A DNA stretch of 64,000 nt from Paenibacillus sp. E222 (lineage in GTDB: Bacteria > Bacillota > Bacilli > Paenibacillales > Paenibacillaceae): assembly GCF_013401555.1 (NCBI RefSeq), contig NZ_CP058552.1, positions 7,192,001-7,256,000 of the forward strand, read 5' to 3'. The translations under genes and the position numbers were made by a program. This document shows, one piece after another, positions 42,352 through 51,403 of the stretch (positions are counted from its first letter, which is position 1; the number at the start of each line of letters is the position of its first letter). The notes beneath the pieces were generated by a model. It had not been told where the DNA came from. It saw only the letters and a list, made by a program, of their open reading frames with translations, and ran no database searches.

Positions 42352-43869
42352 ATGATGACGAACTACAGCAATCCCGTGATTCCGGGCTTCTATCCAGACC
42401 CCAGCATCTGTCGGGTAGACGAAGATTATTATCTCGTAACCAGCACATTTGAATATTTCCCGGGTGTTCCCATTTTCCACAGCAAAGATCTTGTGAATTG
42501 GCGCCAAATCGGCCATGTTCTCACTTCTGTCGAACAGCTTCCACTTGCTAAAGCAGGCAGCTCCGGGGGCATTTACGCACCGACACTACGCCACCATGAT
42601 GGCTGGTTCTACATGACAACTACCAATGTAAGCGGAGGTGGCAACTTCTATGTACGAAGCAAGCAACCTGAAGGACCTTGGTCGAATCCTATTTTTGTTG
42701 CCCAGGACGGTATAGACCCCTCCCTATTCTTTAACGATGATGGTCGTATTTACTTTCAATCCGCCTGTAATGGCGATGAAGGCGAAGGGATCTATCAATG
42801 TGAGATCGACATCTTGACGGGTAACAAGCTGACAGAGAGCCAGTTCATCTGGAGGGGAACCGGCGGTGCCGCGCCTGAGGCCCCACACTTGTACAAAATA
42901 AATGACTATTATTATCTAATGATTGCCGAAGGGGGAACCGAATACGGGCATATGGAAACCATTGCGCGAAGCAAGGATCCATATGGGCCATTCCATCCCT
43001 GCCCTCACAATCCGATCCTGTCGAATCGCAGCATGAAAACCAGTATCCATGCCACCGGTCATGCGGACCTCGTTCAGGTGCAGGATGGAAGCTGGTGGGC
43101 GGTATGTCTGGGCTTCCGTCCGGCAGCCTACCCCATGAGGCATCACTTGGGACGCGAGACGTTTCTGGCACCCGTGAACTGGACGAGTGACGGATGGCCT
43201 ATAATCGGTTATGAAGGACATATTGAGCCTGTCATGACCGGGCCGCAGCTGCCTGAAGTCCAATGGCCCCGCAAGGAAATCCGGGATGATTTCAATGTGT
43301 CCACACTTGGCCTGGACTGGATCTTCCTGCGGAATCCAGCTCCAGACAGTTGGTCACTCACAGAGCACCCGGGCCATCTTGTTCTGCGAGGAAACCCCGT
43401 ATCTCTCAATGATGGTGGAAATCCCGCCTTTGTAGGTCGTCGCTTGAGCCATTTCTTATGCAGCATGGCTGCCAAACTGAGCTTTGAACCAACGCATGAT
43501 GGCGACGAAGCGGGATTGACCGTCTATATGAATGAGAAATATCATTATGATCTGGCTATTACGCGGATTGATGGTCACAAAAAAATGATATTCCGACGAA
43601 CGGTTGGTTCTTTAAGAACCGAAGTAATTCGGGATTGTGGAGCTGGACCTGCGATATTACAGATTCAGGCCCAACGTGATATGTTCACTTTCTCCGTACA
43701 GCAAGATTCAACAACTGACTCTGTCCTCGGCTCTGGCGAAACCCATCTGCTCTCTACTGAAGTGGCGGGCGGCTTCACAGGAGTCATCATTGCCATGTAT
43801 GCCCACAATCCATCAGGAGAAGGTGCACCCAGCCTGTTCGATTGGTTTGATTATGAACCACTGGATTAA
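42352..43869 (+). CDS. GH43 beta-xylosidase (XynB type), cytoplasmic
   Basis: 505 residues. The N-terminal GH43 domain has PGFYPDPSICRVDEDYY (base D16), GIDPSLFFNDDGR and GAAPEAPHLYKI (acid Glu). A C-terminal concanavalin-like domain (about 325-505) is the usual partner in XynB/beta-xylosidases. No signal peptide, so it cleaves imported xylo-oligosaccharides. AGGAG lies six bases before the ATG. It forms an operon with the binding lipoprotein. Confidence 0.93.
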   Translation: MMTNYSNPVIPGFYPDPSICRVDEDYYLVTSTFEYFPGVPIFHSKDLVNWRQIGHVLTSVEQLPLAKAGSSGGIYAPTLRHHDGWFYMTTTNVSGGGNFYVRSKQPEGPWSNPIFVAQDGIDPSLFFNDDGRIYFQSACNGDEGEGIYQCEIDILTGNKLTESQFIWRGTGGAAPEAPHLYKINDYYYLMIAEGGTEYGHMETIARSKDPYGPFHPCPHNPILSNRSMKTSIHATGHADLVQVQDGSWWAVCLGFRPAAYPMRHHLGRETFLAPVNWTSDGWPIIGYEGHIEPVMTGPQLPEVQWPRKEIRDDFNVSTLGLDWIFLRNPAPDSWSLTEHPGHLVLRGNPVSLNDGGNPAFVGRRLSHFLCSMAAKLSFEPTHDGDEAGLTVYMNEKYHYDLAITRIDGHKKMIFRRTVGSLRTEVIRDCGAGPAILQIQAQRDMFTFSVQQDSTTDSVLGSGETHLLSTEVAGGFTGVIIAMYAHNPSGEGAPSLFDWFDYEPLD

Positions 43870-43930
43870 ATAATGGTGTAACCTTCGAATTTAAATGTAA
43901 AAACTATAATATAACCTCTATTACAATCAT

Positions 43931-44049
43931 CCCCTTCAAGTAGATACTCTTTAAAAAGCCTTGTGTGGTAACATAAGGAAAGGAGTGAACTTGAAGGGGA
44001 TTTTGCTATGGCTAAATCCCTCGATCCGCTCAAGAAACGTTCTGCATGA
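43931..44049 (+). mobile_element. possible insertion-sequence remnant
   Basis: CCCCTTCAAGT (43931-43941) is inverted as ACTTGAAGGGG (43989-43999). An ATG at 44008 follows AAGGGG and opens MAKSLDPLKKRSA before a stop at 44049, which looks like the first codons of a transposase that has lost its body. It lies directly after the xylosidase gene, which has lost, or never had, permease partners. The family is not identified. Confidence 0.3.
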
Positions 44050-44208
44050 CTCCCCCTTAAATCTCAGAAAAGATTCATTGATTTATTAGAGAAGTTCTCC
44101 TAATATTTTTAGTAGGAACACCCAGCAGCTCGGCACCATGGTAATACTTCATTGTCTTTATGAGAGCGCTATCGCTGCAGCTCTAAAGAAAAACGGGAGG
44201 TTGCAGAT

Positions 44209-46509
44209 ATGAAATGGAATCACTTCAAGTCCAAGCTTCTGCTTAAGTACACGCTATCCTATATCTCCATTTTCCTTATCCCTCTTGTTATATTAACCAT
44301 CATTATTTATCACAATGCTGTGGACACACTCCGTTCAGAGATCGAACAGACCAATGTCAATCAGTTGACCCAAGCCAAAACGGTCATTGATGACCGCATG
44401 AAGGAATTGCAGGATATCGCATTTCGTATCGCCTATGATGAGCAGCTAACCCGTTATTGGACACACCATCCCTATTATAGTCGGGAATCGATTAGTGCCT
44501 TGGTCAAATATAAAGCCACCAGTTCCATTATCGATGAGCTATTTCTGTTCTTCCGCGGAGATGATAGCATCTACTCGTCTCAGGGCTCTGAGAACCTGGA
44601 TGTATTCACGGGCCGCTACAAATTTAATACATGGAACAAAACGGATATGATCCGGGATTTGAATAACGTTCAGTTTCCCACGATACGACCAGCTGAACAA
44701 GTCGTTCAAGGAACCAAAGTACCCAATTCCATGCTGGCCTACCTTGTACCGATTGCACCTAATAATACGCCCGCCCACGGCACTGTCATGTACCTGATTC
44801 ACGAGTCCAATCTGACCGGATTGATTGATTCCATTCTCAGCGACTACCATGGGATGACTTATATTTTCGATAATTATGGGCAGGTGCTGGCCGCTAATTA
44901 TAAAGGAGAAACCATTACCGAACAGGAAGTCAAATCTCTGTTTGAACTTGAGCCGGGAACACACAGCCTCTCCTTGAATCAAGAACCGCATTCGGTTGTA
45001 TCCGTCAAATCAGACGCGGGCTGGACTTATGTAACCGCGATGCCAAGCAATCAATTTTTCAGCCGAATTGTCCATATTCGTACCTTTGTTGTTCTTGTTT
45101 TTTCCTTCATGGTGGTAATGGGTACCTTCCTCGCCATTATGTTGGCCCGAAGACAATACCATCCGATTTCAGACTTGATGGAGTTTATTCGTTTAAAAAA
45201 TCATCCTGAACCTTCCGCATCCAGCAACGAGCTGGAATGGATCAAGAAAACGCTGCATGATTACAGCCAGCGTGTGGACCTTCAAGAGCCCTACGCTCGT
45301 AATCATATTCTGCTCATGTTACTGAAGCATGGTCATACCGGAGAGCTCCCCTCTGAGTTTACGGATAATCTCGGCATACGCTTTAACCGGTCCCATTATT
45401 TTGTCATGACTTTGGGATGGGAAATGCATGCTTTTCCCATCGTAGATCATCCTGAACAGCGTACTGTTATGCAGCTGATCAACGATATGGAACTGCCGGA
45501 GTTGTCGGCTTTTGCTTACGGCGTGGAGCTTCCACAGCCAGACCAAGTAGCCCTCATCGTCGGATTTGATGCCGAAGTCGGGCATGAATCCAGCTTGAAT
45601 GCTCGTATGGAATCTATTGTTGAATCACTGCAATTAATGGTGACAGAGCACGTCGGAATCGCTCCCGCGATCGGGATCGGCAACAGCTATAATTCTCCAT
45701 TACAGCTGAACCAATCCTATATCGAGGCATCAACCGCGCTGGAAGCGTCTATGCTGCACGGACAAGGCAGCAGTACCTTCTTCAACGCCCTTTCCGGCTC
45801 TAGTGAAGAGGATTCTTCCTTCTGGGTCCCTAAGGATGTGCTGCTGAAACTGGTTCAGAGCTTGAAACAGGGCAGTTACGATGTGGCGGTTCAGATGGTA
45901 TCAACCGCGTTGAATACGCTGAAATCCGAAATGCCGTCTGTACCTCTGCTGCGCTGCATCTGCTTCGATATTCTGAATACGATGCTCAAAACGGCCTCGG
46001 AGCTTGGCATTCATCACGTGGTTAATCAGCTTCCAAGGATCACTTCCTACGACTCGTTGGAGGATTTGGAGAAAAAACTGACAGGACTTGCCGCCGAGAT
46101 CTGTGCTCATGTCGAGGCGAAGAGCGAGACGGAAGAAAGCTCCCTGATGGATGAAATCGTTGCTTATATTGATGCCAATTTCTCGGATTATGACCTCAGC
46201 CTGGGTACGATTTCATCGAAATTCACGATCTCTTCATCGTATTTCAGCCGTTCCTTCAAAGAGAAGATCGGCATGAATTTCACCCAATATATCTGGCAGA
46301 AACGCATGGATGAGGTCATAAGGCTGCTGCTGCATACGACCGACCCGTTAAAAGATATCATCACGCGCGTCGGTTATCTGGACACACCGAACTTCATCCG
46401 CAAATTCAAGAAAGAGACGGGTTATACCCCAGGACAGTACCGCAAAATGCACCGTCCCAACGACTCCTCCGATTCCCCGGATGACGATGACGAGGAATGC
46501 CTTGGTTAA
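44209..46509 (+). CDS. membrane-bound AraC-family sensor regulator (YesN/YtdP type)
   Basis: 766 residues. Two membrane segments (about 13-35 and 290-312) bracket an extracellular sensor domain of about 250 residues. A central cytoplasmic GGDEF-less region follows and a C-terminal AraC HTH pair ends the protein (about 645-750, FSDYDLSLGTISSKFTISSS, ITRVGYLDTPNFIRKFKKET). It probably senses an extracellular sugar and switches on the divergent seven-gene operon. GGGAGG precedes the ATG. A pronounced acidic tail (DSSDSPDDDDEECLG) ends it. Confidence 0.88.
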   Translation: MKWNHFKSKLLLKYTLSYISIFLIPLVILTIIIYHNAVDTLRSEIEQTNVNQLTQAKTVIDDRMKELQDIAFRIAYDEQLTRYWTHHPYYSRESISALVKYKATSSIIDELFLFFRGDDSIYSSQGSENLDVFTGRYKFNTWNKTDMIRDLNNVQFPTIRPAEQVVQGTKVPNSMLAYLVPIAPNNTPAHGTVMYLIHESNLTGLIDSILSDYHGMTYIFDNYGQVLAANYKGETITEQEVKSLFELEPGTHSLSLNQEPHSVVSVKSDAGWTYVTAMPSNQFFSRIVHIRTFVVLVFSFMVVMGTFLAIMLARRQYHPISDLMEFIRLKNHPEPSASSNELEWIKKTLHDYSQRVDLQEPYARNHILLMLLKHGHTGELPSEFTDNLGIRFNRSHYFVMTLGWEMHAFPIVDHPEQRTVMQLINDMELPELSAFAYGVELPQPDQVALIVGFDAEVGHESSLNARMESIVESLQLMVTEHVGIAPAIGIGNSYNSPLQLNQSYIEASTALEASMLHGQGSSTFFNALSGSSEEDSSFWVPKDVLLKLVQSLKQGSYDVAVQMVSTALNTLKSEMPSVPLLRCICFDILNTMLKTASELGIHHVVNQLPRITSYDSLEDLEKKLTGLAAEICAHVEAKSETEESSLMDEIVAYIDANFSDYDLSLGTISSKFTISSSYFSRSFKEKIGMNFTQYIWQKRMDEVIRLLLHTTDPLKDIITRVGYLDTPNFIRKFKKETGYTPGQYRKMHRPNDSSDSPDDDDEECLG

Positions 46510-46533
46510 TGGATGGATTCGTAAAATAAATAT

Positions 46534-46566
46534 AAACCTCCCCCAACCTTTTGGTTAGGGGAGGTT
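46534..46566. terminator. bidirectional terminator
   Basis: A long stem, AAACCTCCCC with GGGGAGGTTT plus inner CAACC/GGTT pairs, lies between the convergent regulator and GH18 genes. Confidence 0.85.
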
Positions 46567-46623
46567 TTGTATGTTTTCTACTCGTATAGACAATTCGATG
46601 CATCGGCATCCAGCTCTTTTCTT

Positions 46624-47670
46624 CTATTTCCCTACCGGAACATCTTGAAGCCCTTGATGTATTGCACCCAGCAGACGATGGGTCGGATCACAGCCGTATT
46701 CCCAGAACATAATGCCGGACAGTCCCTGATCCTTCACGTAATCGCATTTGTGCTGAATCGATTCTTCATCATCATACGATATTAAGCTCGACCCATTAAA
46801 CAGAAACGGTGCACAGGCTTCCTCATCCCAATAACGGATATAACCATTCTTGTTGATGTACTTCGCTTCCAGTTCGGCAAATGCCGGACCGTAGCCGCCT
46901 GTGCTACCGGCCATTTGGTGAAGGCCGTGGTTTCGGTCAGGAACCTCAGTCCAGATCCGGGAGTAGAACGCAGCGCCGATAACAATCTTCTCCTTCGGAA
47001 CACCGGCGCGGACGAACAGATTTACGGAAGCATCTGTACTAATTCGGAACAGATCACCGGTTGGTGTATACAGATTCGTATGATGTCCGGTCAGAACCTG
47101 AAAACCGCCGCGCATATCATAGGTCATCAACTGCACAAAATCCAGGTACTGCTGCACCTCAGCCATCTCTGTACCGTCGACGTAGTATTGATCAGCCCCT
47201 GCCGCAATGGTGAGCAGATAATGACGGCCATCCTCGGAGCCCTTGGCATCCAGCGTTTCCCGGATCGTTTTGAGAAGTAAGGTGAAATTCCGTTTATCAT
47301 CAGGACTGGATGCGATACCGGCTTCACCGTAACAAGGATACTCCCAGTCCAGATCGATTCCGTCAAAAGGGTATTCCTCCAGCACCCTAACCGCTGATGC
47401 GGCCATACTGTCCCTTCCCGACTGGGTTGAGGCGGCTTCAGAGAAACCACCAGCGCTCCATCCGCCCACGGACAGCAGCACCGTTAGATTTGGATGCTCC
47501 CGCTTAATATTCCGGATAACCTCTCCGTTTTTTAAATGCTCGGTGGTGATTTCATCATTCTTGACATGACCAAAGGCTACATTCAGATGTGTCAACTTCA
47601 ACAGATCCTCATCCGTCATGTCGGGAAGAACAGAATCGACGACATAACCAGCAGCAATATATTTCGTCAT
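46624..47670 (-). CDS. GH18 chitinase-type glycosidase, cytoplasmic
   Basis: 348 residues, a TIM-barrel GH18 with the active-site motif DGIDLDWEYP (catalytic acid E110) and SVGGW for the substrate-assist strand. LMTYDMRGG and GIMFWEYGCD complete the barrel. No signal peptide or carbohydrate-binding domain is present, unlike secreted chitinases, so it should cut imported chito-oligosaccharide or N-glycan cores in the cytoplasm. It is last in the seven-gene operon, starting six bases after the transglutaminase-like gene. Confidence 0.92.
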   Translation of the reverse strand: MTKYIAAGYVVDSVLPDMTDEDLLKLTHLNVAFGHVKNDEITTEHLKNGEVIRNIKREHPNLTVLLSVGGWSAGGFSEAASTQSGRDSMAASAVRVLEEYPFDGIDLDWEYPCYGEAGIASSPDDKRNFTLLLKTIRETLDAKGSEDGRHYLLTIAAGADQYYVDGTEMAEVQQYLDFVQLMTYDMRGGFQVLTGHHTNLYTPTGDLFRISTDASVNLFVRAGVPKEKIVIGAAFYSRIWTEVPDRNHGLHQMAGSTGGYGPAFAELEAKYINKNGYIRYWDEEACAPFLFNGSSLISYDDEESIQHKCDYVKDQGLSGIMFWEYGCDPTHRLLGAIHQGLQDVPVGK

Positions 47671-47676
47671 CCGCTT

Positions 47677-50310
47677 TCACTCCGATCCATTCCATGATTG
47701 AGATATCGCAGCAGCAATCTGCAGAGCTTCCTTGCCTGTACCAATCTTGTACCCTGAGGCCGAGTATCGGATTTGATCCTGATTATCCAACACGAACAGA
47801 TGCGGATAGCCCGCTTCGTGAGCGGCAGGTTTCGAAATGAAACCGGACAAGGCCGCATAGCTTGAATCCCGTACAAAAATCGTACGTACCGGCAGCCTCG
47901 AATGAGCCCCAGAGTCAAAGGAGGCGTTCCATTCTGTATCTCCGATCACCAGCACGATAGGCACGCCCAGCTTATCCAACGGCTCAGCCAGCTCACACAG
48001 CTCACGAATCAGATGTTTGGTCGGTTCCCGTTCTGGTTCAATCCACGCGGCAATGGCCCCCTCTGATCCCAGAAGGTCCTTCAGCACCACCTCTGAACCA
48101 TCCAGACGAGTCAGCTCATTGCCGGTTGACAGATTGCCCAGCACAGGGATGTCTACCACCGTCTCCCGATAAGTCAGTACTACCTCCGTGGTGTCTCCAG
48201 CCCGAACGGTGCAGTAAATGAAGCGGACTCTTACCGTTCCGTCTTTCAGACGGATGCCGGTCGTTAAGCGATAAGCTCCTGGTTCAACCTCAAATGGTTC
48301 GCTATAGATATCGGTGTGACCATATGGATAAATCAGCGTTTTGTACACGCCATCCTCCAGACGGGCCAACGAGAAATTCTCCGCATAGGATGCTAACGGC
48401 GCATCCTCCCGAGCCTCTGAATCCTTGAGAAGTTGCAGCATTCCCCAGCTTGAGCTCTCCTGATTTCGAGAAGAGGTGAGACTGAACACCGCATCCTCCC
48501 AGCCTTTGTCACTAAGATACTGCGGTTTCTGCTCGCTCGGATGCAATCGGGCCGGAATGCCCAAACTGCGGCACACCGCCACAAACAGAATATCGAGCGA
48601 CTGTGAATCTCCCTTCATCAGACTGTACGTACCTATAGGGTTTCCCTTGCCTTTCAGGTTAGGAAGATCCTCATAATACGTATAGCTCTGTTCCAGATTG
48701 CATGCAAGCATCAAAGGATCTTTCCTGAACACCGCTGCTTCTTCCTCGGAATAAGCATTCTGGAATACGGATCGATAAGGCACCACCATTTCATAAGAGA
48801 CCCTCGGGCACAGAATGTACTTCACAAACGTCTCTTCTGCCCATTGTCCTCGCTGCGAAAGAGAACCTATAAGATGATCGTCCAGTGTCGGCCGAAGAGT
48901 ATCGATCAAGTCTTTTTCGTTCATCGACTCCAGCAACTGTAGTGGCCACTCACCAAATTCACCGGAACGTTCCTCTAGGAAAGCAGCGATTTCGCGGCTG
49001 TTGCCCCGTGCCTTCTGTAGAATATCCCGTACGCGCTCCGGAGGCAGTCCAGTTGTATGAGCCAATGCTAAGGCCTCTTCTTCACTCAGGAATGTATCCT
49101 CATATTCACTCCGAATCTTCGTGCCTTCCTCCAGGCGGCGGTTGTGTTCCCGAATCTTCTCTTCCGGTAACGAAGCCACTACTTCTCCCTCCCCTTCCGG
49201 AGGAGGAACCATATCAAAATCCACGATGCCTGATGGCTGCTCTGAAGAATCCAACAGCAGCTCAATATGATCGCCGTCCTGAGCTTTGAATAGCATTTCA
49301 CCCCACTTGCCACCACTAACCGCACGAATCACTAGGTCGCCATGACCTGTCTTAAAGGAAGCAGCTCCTAGTGTATCCGTCTTGATTTCGGCGATCGGAT
49401 AAAATTCAGCACTATTGTATAGCTCAAAGCGGACACTCGCTTCAGGTACGGGCGCACCCTGCTCATTTATCACCTTCACGCAGATGGTATGCGCAGGCGC
49501 ATAGTTCTCCAGTAAATTGATCTCCGTATATCCCTTCTCGGAAAGTGTTATATCCTCCGGTCCCGGATAGTCGGCAAATATCCTCGTATTAATCAGCATG
49601 GCCCTGCGGGCTGGAGGACTGAACCACCCTTGATTCAATCCGGCTTCCGGCTCGCATGCCCCAATGTAATACCACTGGCCATCCGCCCAGGCTTCTACCC
49701 AAGCATGATTGCTGTCACAATGTGCCCAGCGTGGTGTGTAGACCTGACGGGCAGGTATGCCGATGCTGCGAAGAGCGGCTACCGCCAGCGTGGATTCTTC
49801 TCCACAACGGCCGCGGGCATTCCGAATCATCGTCAGTGGCGATATCGTTCGCAGATCGCTGCCAATATAAGTTGCTTTCTCATGACACCAGTAATTGGTC
49901 TCCAGAATGGCATCCGCCATGGATAACTCCGCTGTCCGGTCAGCCAACTCATCAAAGATAATGCCACGGAAGTCTTCAATATTCTCAGTATTGATTCGAT
50001 AGGGGAGTACAAAATGCAGAAACAGATGATCCGGTACGCGTTCCCCCCAAGGCACACGCTTGCGAATGTCCAGTGCCCGACGCACATGACGGAGGAACAA
50101 TTCCCCATCATAATCAGCCAGGTCGTTCACCGGCATGTAGGCATACACATATTTCAAAGCCCATGCCTCTTCTTCAGTTAATGGCTGCTGAAACACATGA
50201 AACAGTTTATCTTTGCGGGCATACGCAAAGTTTAACTTCTCCTGGAATTTCTGCTCGATCCGCTCCAAAGACTGTGCATCCATCGAGAACACCAAGGTTT
50301 GGCTGGTCAT
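47677..50310 (-). CDS. five-part transglutaminase-like protein with a second, inactivated core
   Basis: 877 residues, no signal peptide. Part 1 (about 130-225) is a transglutaminase core with C169 in GRCGEES and H202 in SNHAWVEAW. Part 2 (about 270-345) is a carboxypeptidase-regulatory-like beta domain (VKVINEQGAPVPEASVRFEL). Part 3 (about 405-445) looks like a UBA-type helical bundle. Part 4 (about 490-640) repeats the transglutaminase fold, aligned through RSLGIPAR, but Ser569 replaces the catalytic Cys. Part 5 (about 735-877) is thioredoxin-like without a CxxC. It may act on a peptide or glycopeptide attached to the sugar. Function unknown. Confidence 0.8.
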   Translation of the reverse strand: MTSQTLVFSMDAQSLERIEQKFQEKLNFAYARKDKLFHVFQQPLTEEEAWALKYVYAYMPVNDLADYDGELFLRHVRRALDIRKRVPWGERVPDHLFLHFVLPYRINTENIEDFRGIIFDELADRTAELSMADAILETNYWCHEKATYIGSDLRTISPLTMIRNARGRCGEESTLAVAALRSIGIPARQVYTPRWAHCDSNHAWVEAWADGQWYYIGACEPEAGLNQGWFSPPARRAMLINTRIFADYPGPEDITLSEKGYTEINLLENYAPAHTICVKVINEQGAPVPEASVRFELYNSAEFYPIAEIKTDTLGAASFKTGHGDLVIRAVSGGKWGEMLFKAQDGDHIELLLDSSEQPSGIVDFDMVPPPEGEGEVVASLPEEKIREHNRRLEEGTKIRSEYEDTFLSEEEALALAHTTGLPPERVRDILQKARGNSREIAAFLEERSGEFGEWPLQLLESMNEKDLIDTLRPTLDDHLIGSLSQRGQWAEETFVKYILCPRVSYEMVVPYRSVFQNAYSEEEAAVFRKDPLMLACNLEQSYTYYEDLPNLKGKGNPIGTYSLMKGDSQSLDILFVAVCRSLGIPARLHPSEQKPQYLSDKGWEDAVFSLTSSRNQESSSWGMLQLLKDSEAREDAPLASYAENFSLARLEDGVYKTLIYPYGHTDIYSEPFEVEPGAYRLTTGIRLKDGTVRVRFIYCTVRAGDTTEVVLTYRETVVDIPVLGNLSTGNELTRLDGSEVVLKDLLGSEGAIAAWIEPEREPTKHLIRELCELAEPLDKLGVPIVLVIGDTEWNASFDSGAHSRLPVRTIFVRDSSYAALSGFISKPAAHEAGYPHLFVLDNQDQIRYSASGYKIGTGKEALQIAAAISQSWNGSE

Positions 50311-50317
50311 CGCTAGC

Positions 50318-51340
50318 TCACTCCTTCCACAGCTTTCCGTCTTCCCGAATACAGATTAAGGTAGTGCCGTCCGAGGAAGGCGTACTAATCTGGAATAGGC
50401 TACGGGTCGTTTCAATTACAGGCTGGCAAATTAATGTTTCCTCACCCATAAGTAACTTCACATCCTGTGTAAATTCACCATGGGCTTCAAAATAATTGCG
50501 TTCACGGTAGTAGAGTCTGCGTAGCTCCCATTTGATTCGTTCGTCTTCTGGCAGCTCAAAGGACTGATCCGTTCCGTCATCCGAAAATACGACATATCCC
50601 CATAGCTCCGGATAATGCATGTTGATAATACCCATGGGCGACCAGACCCAGTTGTCCTCCGGATAAGGTTTGCCTGTATCCGGATTCACCACCTTGCGGT
50701 ACTCACCATCCTGCACCTCGGTCTGCCATTCCACCCGCGAGAAGTTGACACGCCAGAACTCACCCGGTGCAGGAGGACGGTTGCCTTCTGCACATTCCTT
50801 TAGGCTGGTCCAGGGAATCGCGACCTCGACGCTCCATTTTCGGTTATCGGCGCCAGGTGTGTTCAGCTCCCCATCGATATGTACGGCTGTCTTGAGACCG
50901 CTGATATCCCAACCGTTAACCGGAGGTCCACCATCCCGATATGGCTTCACCAATAACAGGTCCCATACCGTATTCAGCGCATTGATCTCGAACTCATAAT
51001 ATTGATGGGTATCCCCGTCGGGATCGATAAAAATCTCAAAATCATTGTCATAGAAAATAACAGAATCCCGCTCTGTCAACGTAGCCCAGATCTGATCTTC
51101 AATCAACTCGGCAGCAAAGTAGAAATAATCGTCATCCCACAGCATTTTTACCCGTGTCTGCTTTCCGGGCTTTGGACGAAGATCGCCTTCGATATCAACG
51201 AAATCATCCGTCCAATCGGCCGCATCCCAGAATGCCTTATCTACGCGACCGTCGAGCACCAGCGGTTCCAACGCACGCTTGCATATATAATGTTTGGGAG
51301 CATACTCAATCTTCGGCTCAGGTACTCCACTATGATTCAT
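50318..51340 (-). CDS. CBM9-like carbohydrate-binding protein, stand-alone
   Basis: About 340 residues, mostly one CBM9-like beta-sandwich: LDGRVDKAFWDAADWTDDFV, TRVKMLWDDDYFYFAAELIE, FEIFIDPDGDTHQYYEFEIN and WSVEVAIPWTSL. No enzyme domain and no signal peptide. In the cytoplasm it may bind a sugar intermediate or act as an accessory to the transglutaminase-like protein, seven bases downstream. I start at ATG 51340; the frame extends to 51373. Confidence 0.82.
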   Translation of the reverse strand: MNHSGVPEPKIEYAPKHYICKRALEPLVLDGRVDKAFWDAADWTDDFVDIEGDLRPKPGKQTRVKMLWDDDYFYFAAELIEDQIWATLTERDSVIFYDNDFEIFIDPDGDTHQYYEFEINALNTVWDLLLVKPYRDGGPPVNGWDISGLKTAVHIDGELNTPGADNRKWSVEVAIPWTSLKECAEGNRPPAPGEFWRVNFSRVEWQTEVQDGEYRKVVNPDTGKPYPEDNWVWSPMGIINMHYPELWGYVVFSDDGTDQSFELPEDERIKWELRRLYYRERNYFEAHGEFTQDVKLLMGEETLICQPVIETTRSLFQISTPSSDGTTLICIREDGKLWKE

Positions 51341-51363
51341 ATCGCTCTCTCTCCCCTTCATGA

Positions 51364-51397
51364 GGGAGGGCATGCATCTATAAGTGCATGCCCTCCC
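51364..51397 (-). other. intercistronic stem-loop between fucosidase and CBM9 genes
   Basis: A 13-bp perfect stem, GGGAGGGCATGCA with TGCATGCCCTCCC, has an eight-base loop. There is no T-run on the minus strand. It is likely an mRNA-stability or processing element. Confidence 0.6.
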
Positions 51398-51403
51398 GTA
51401 ATG

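Noticed and set aside
41305..42516. A 403-codon open frame on the minus strand
   Set aside because: It is antisense to the binding lipoprotein, whose lipobox and body are clear; no motifs or ribosome site on the minus frame.
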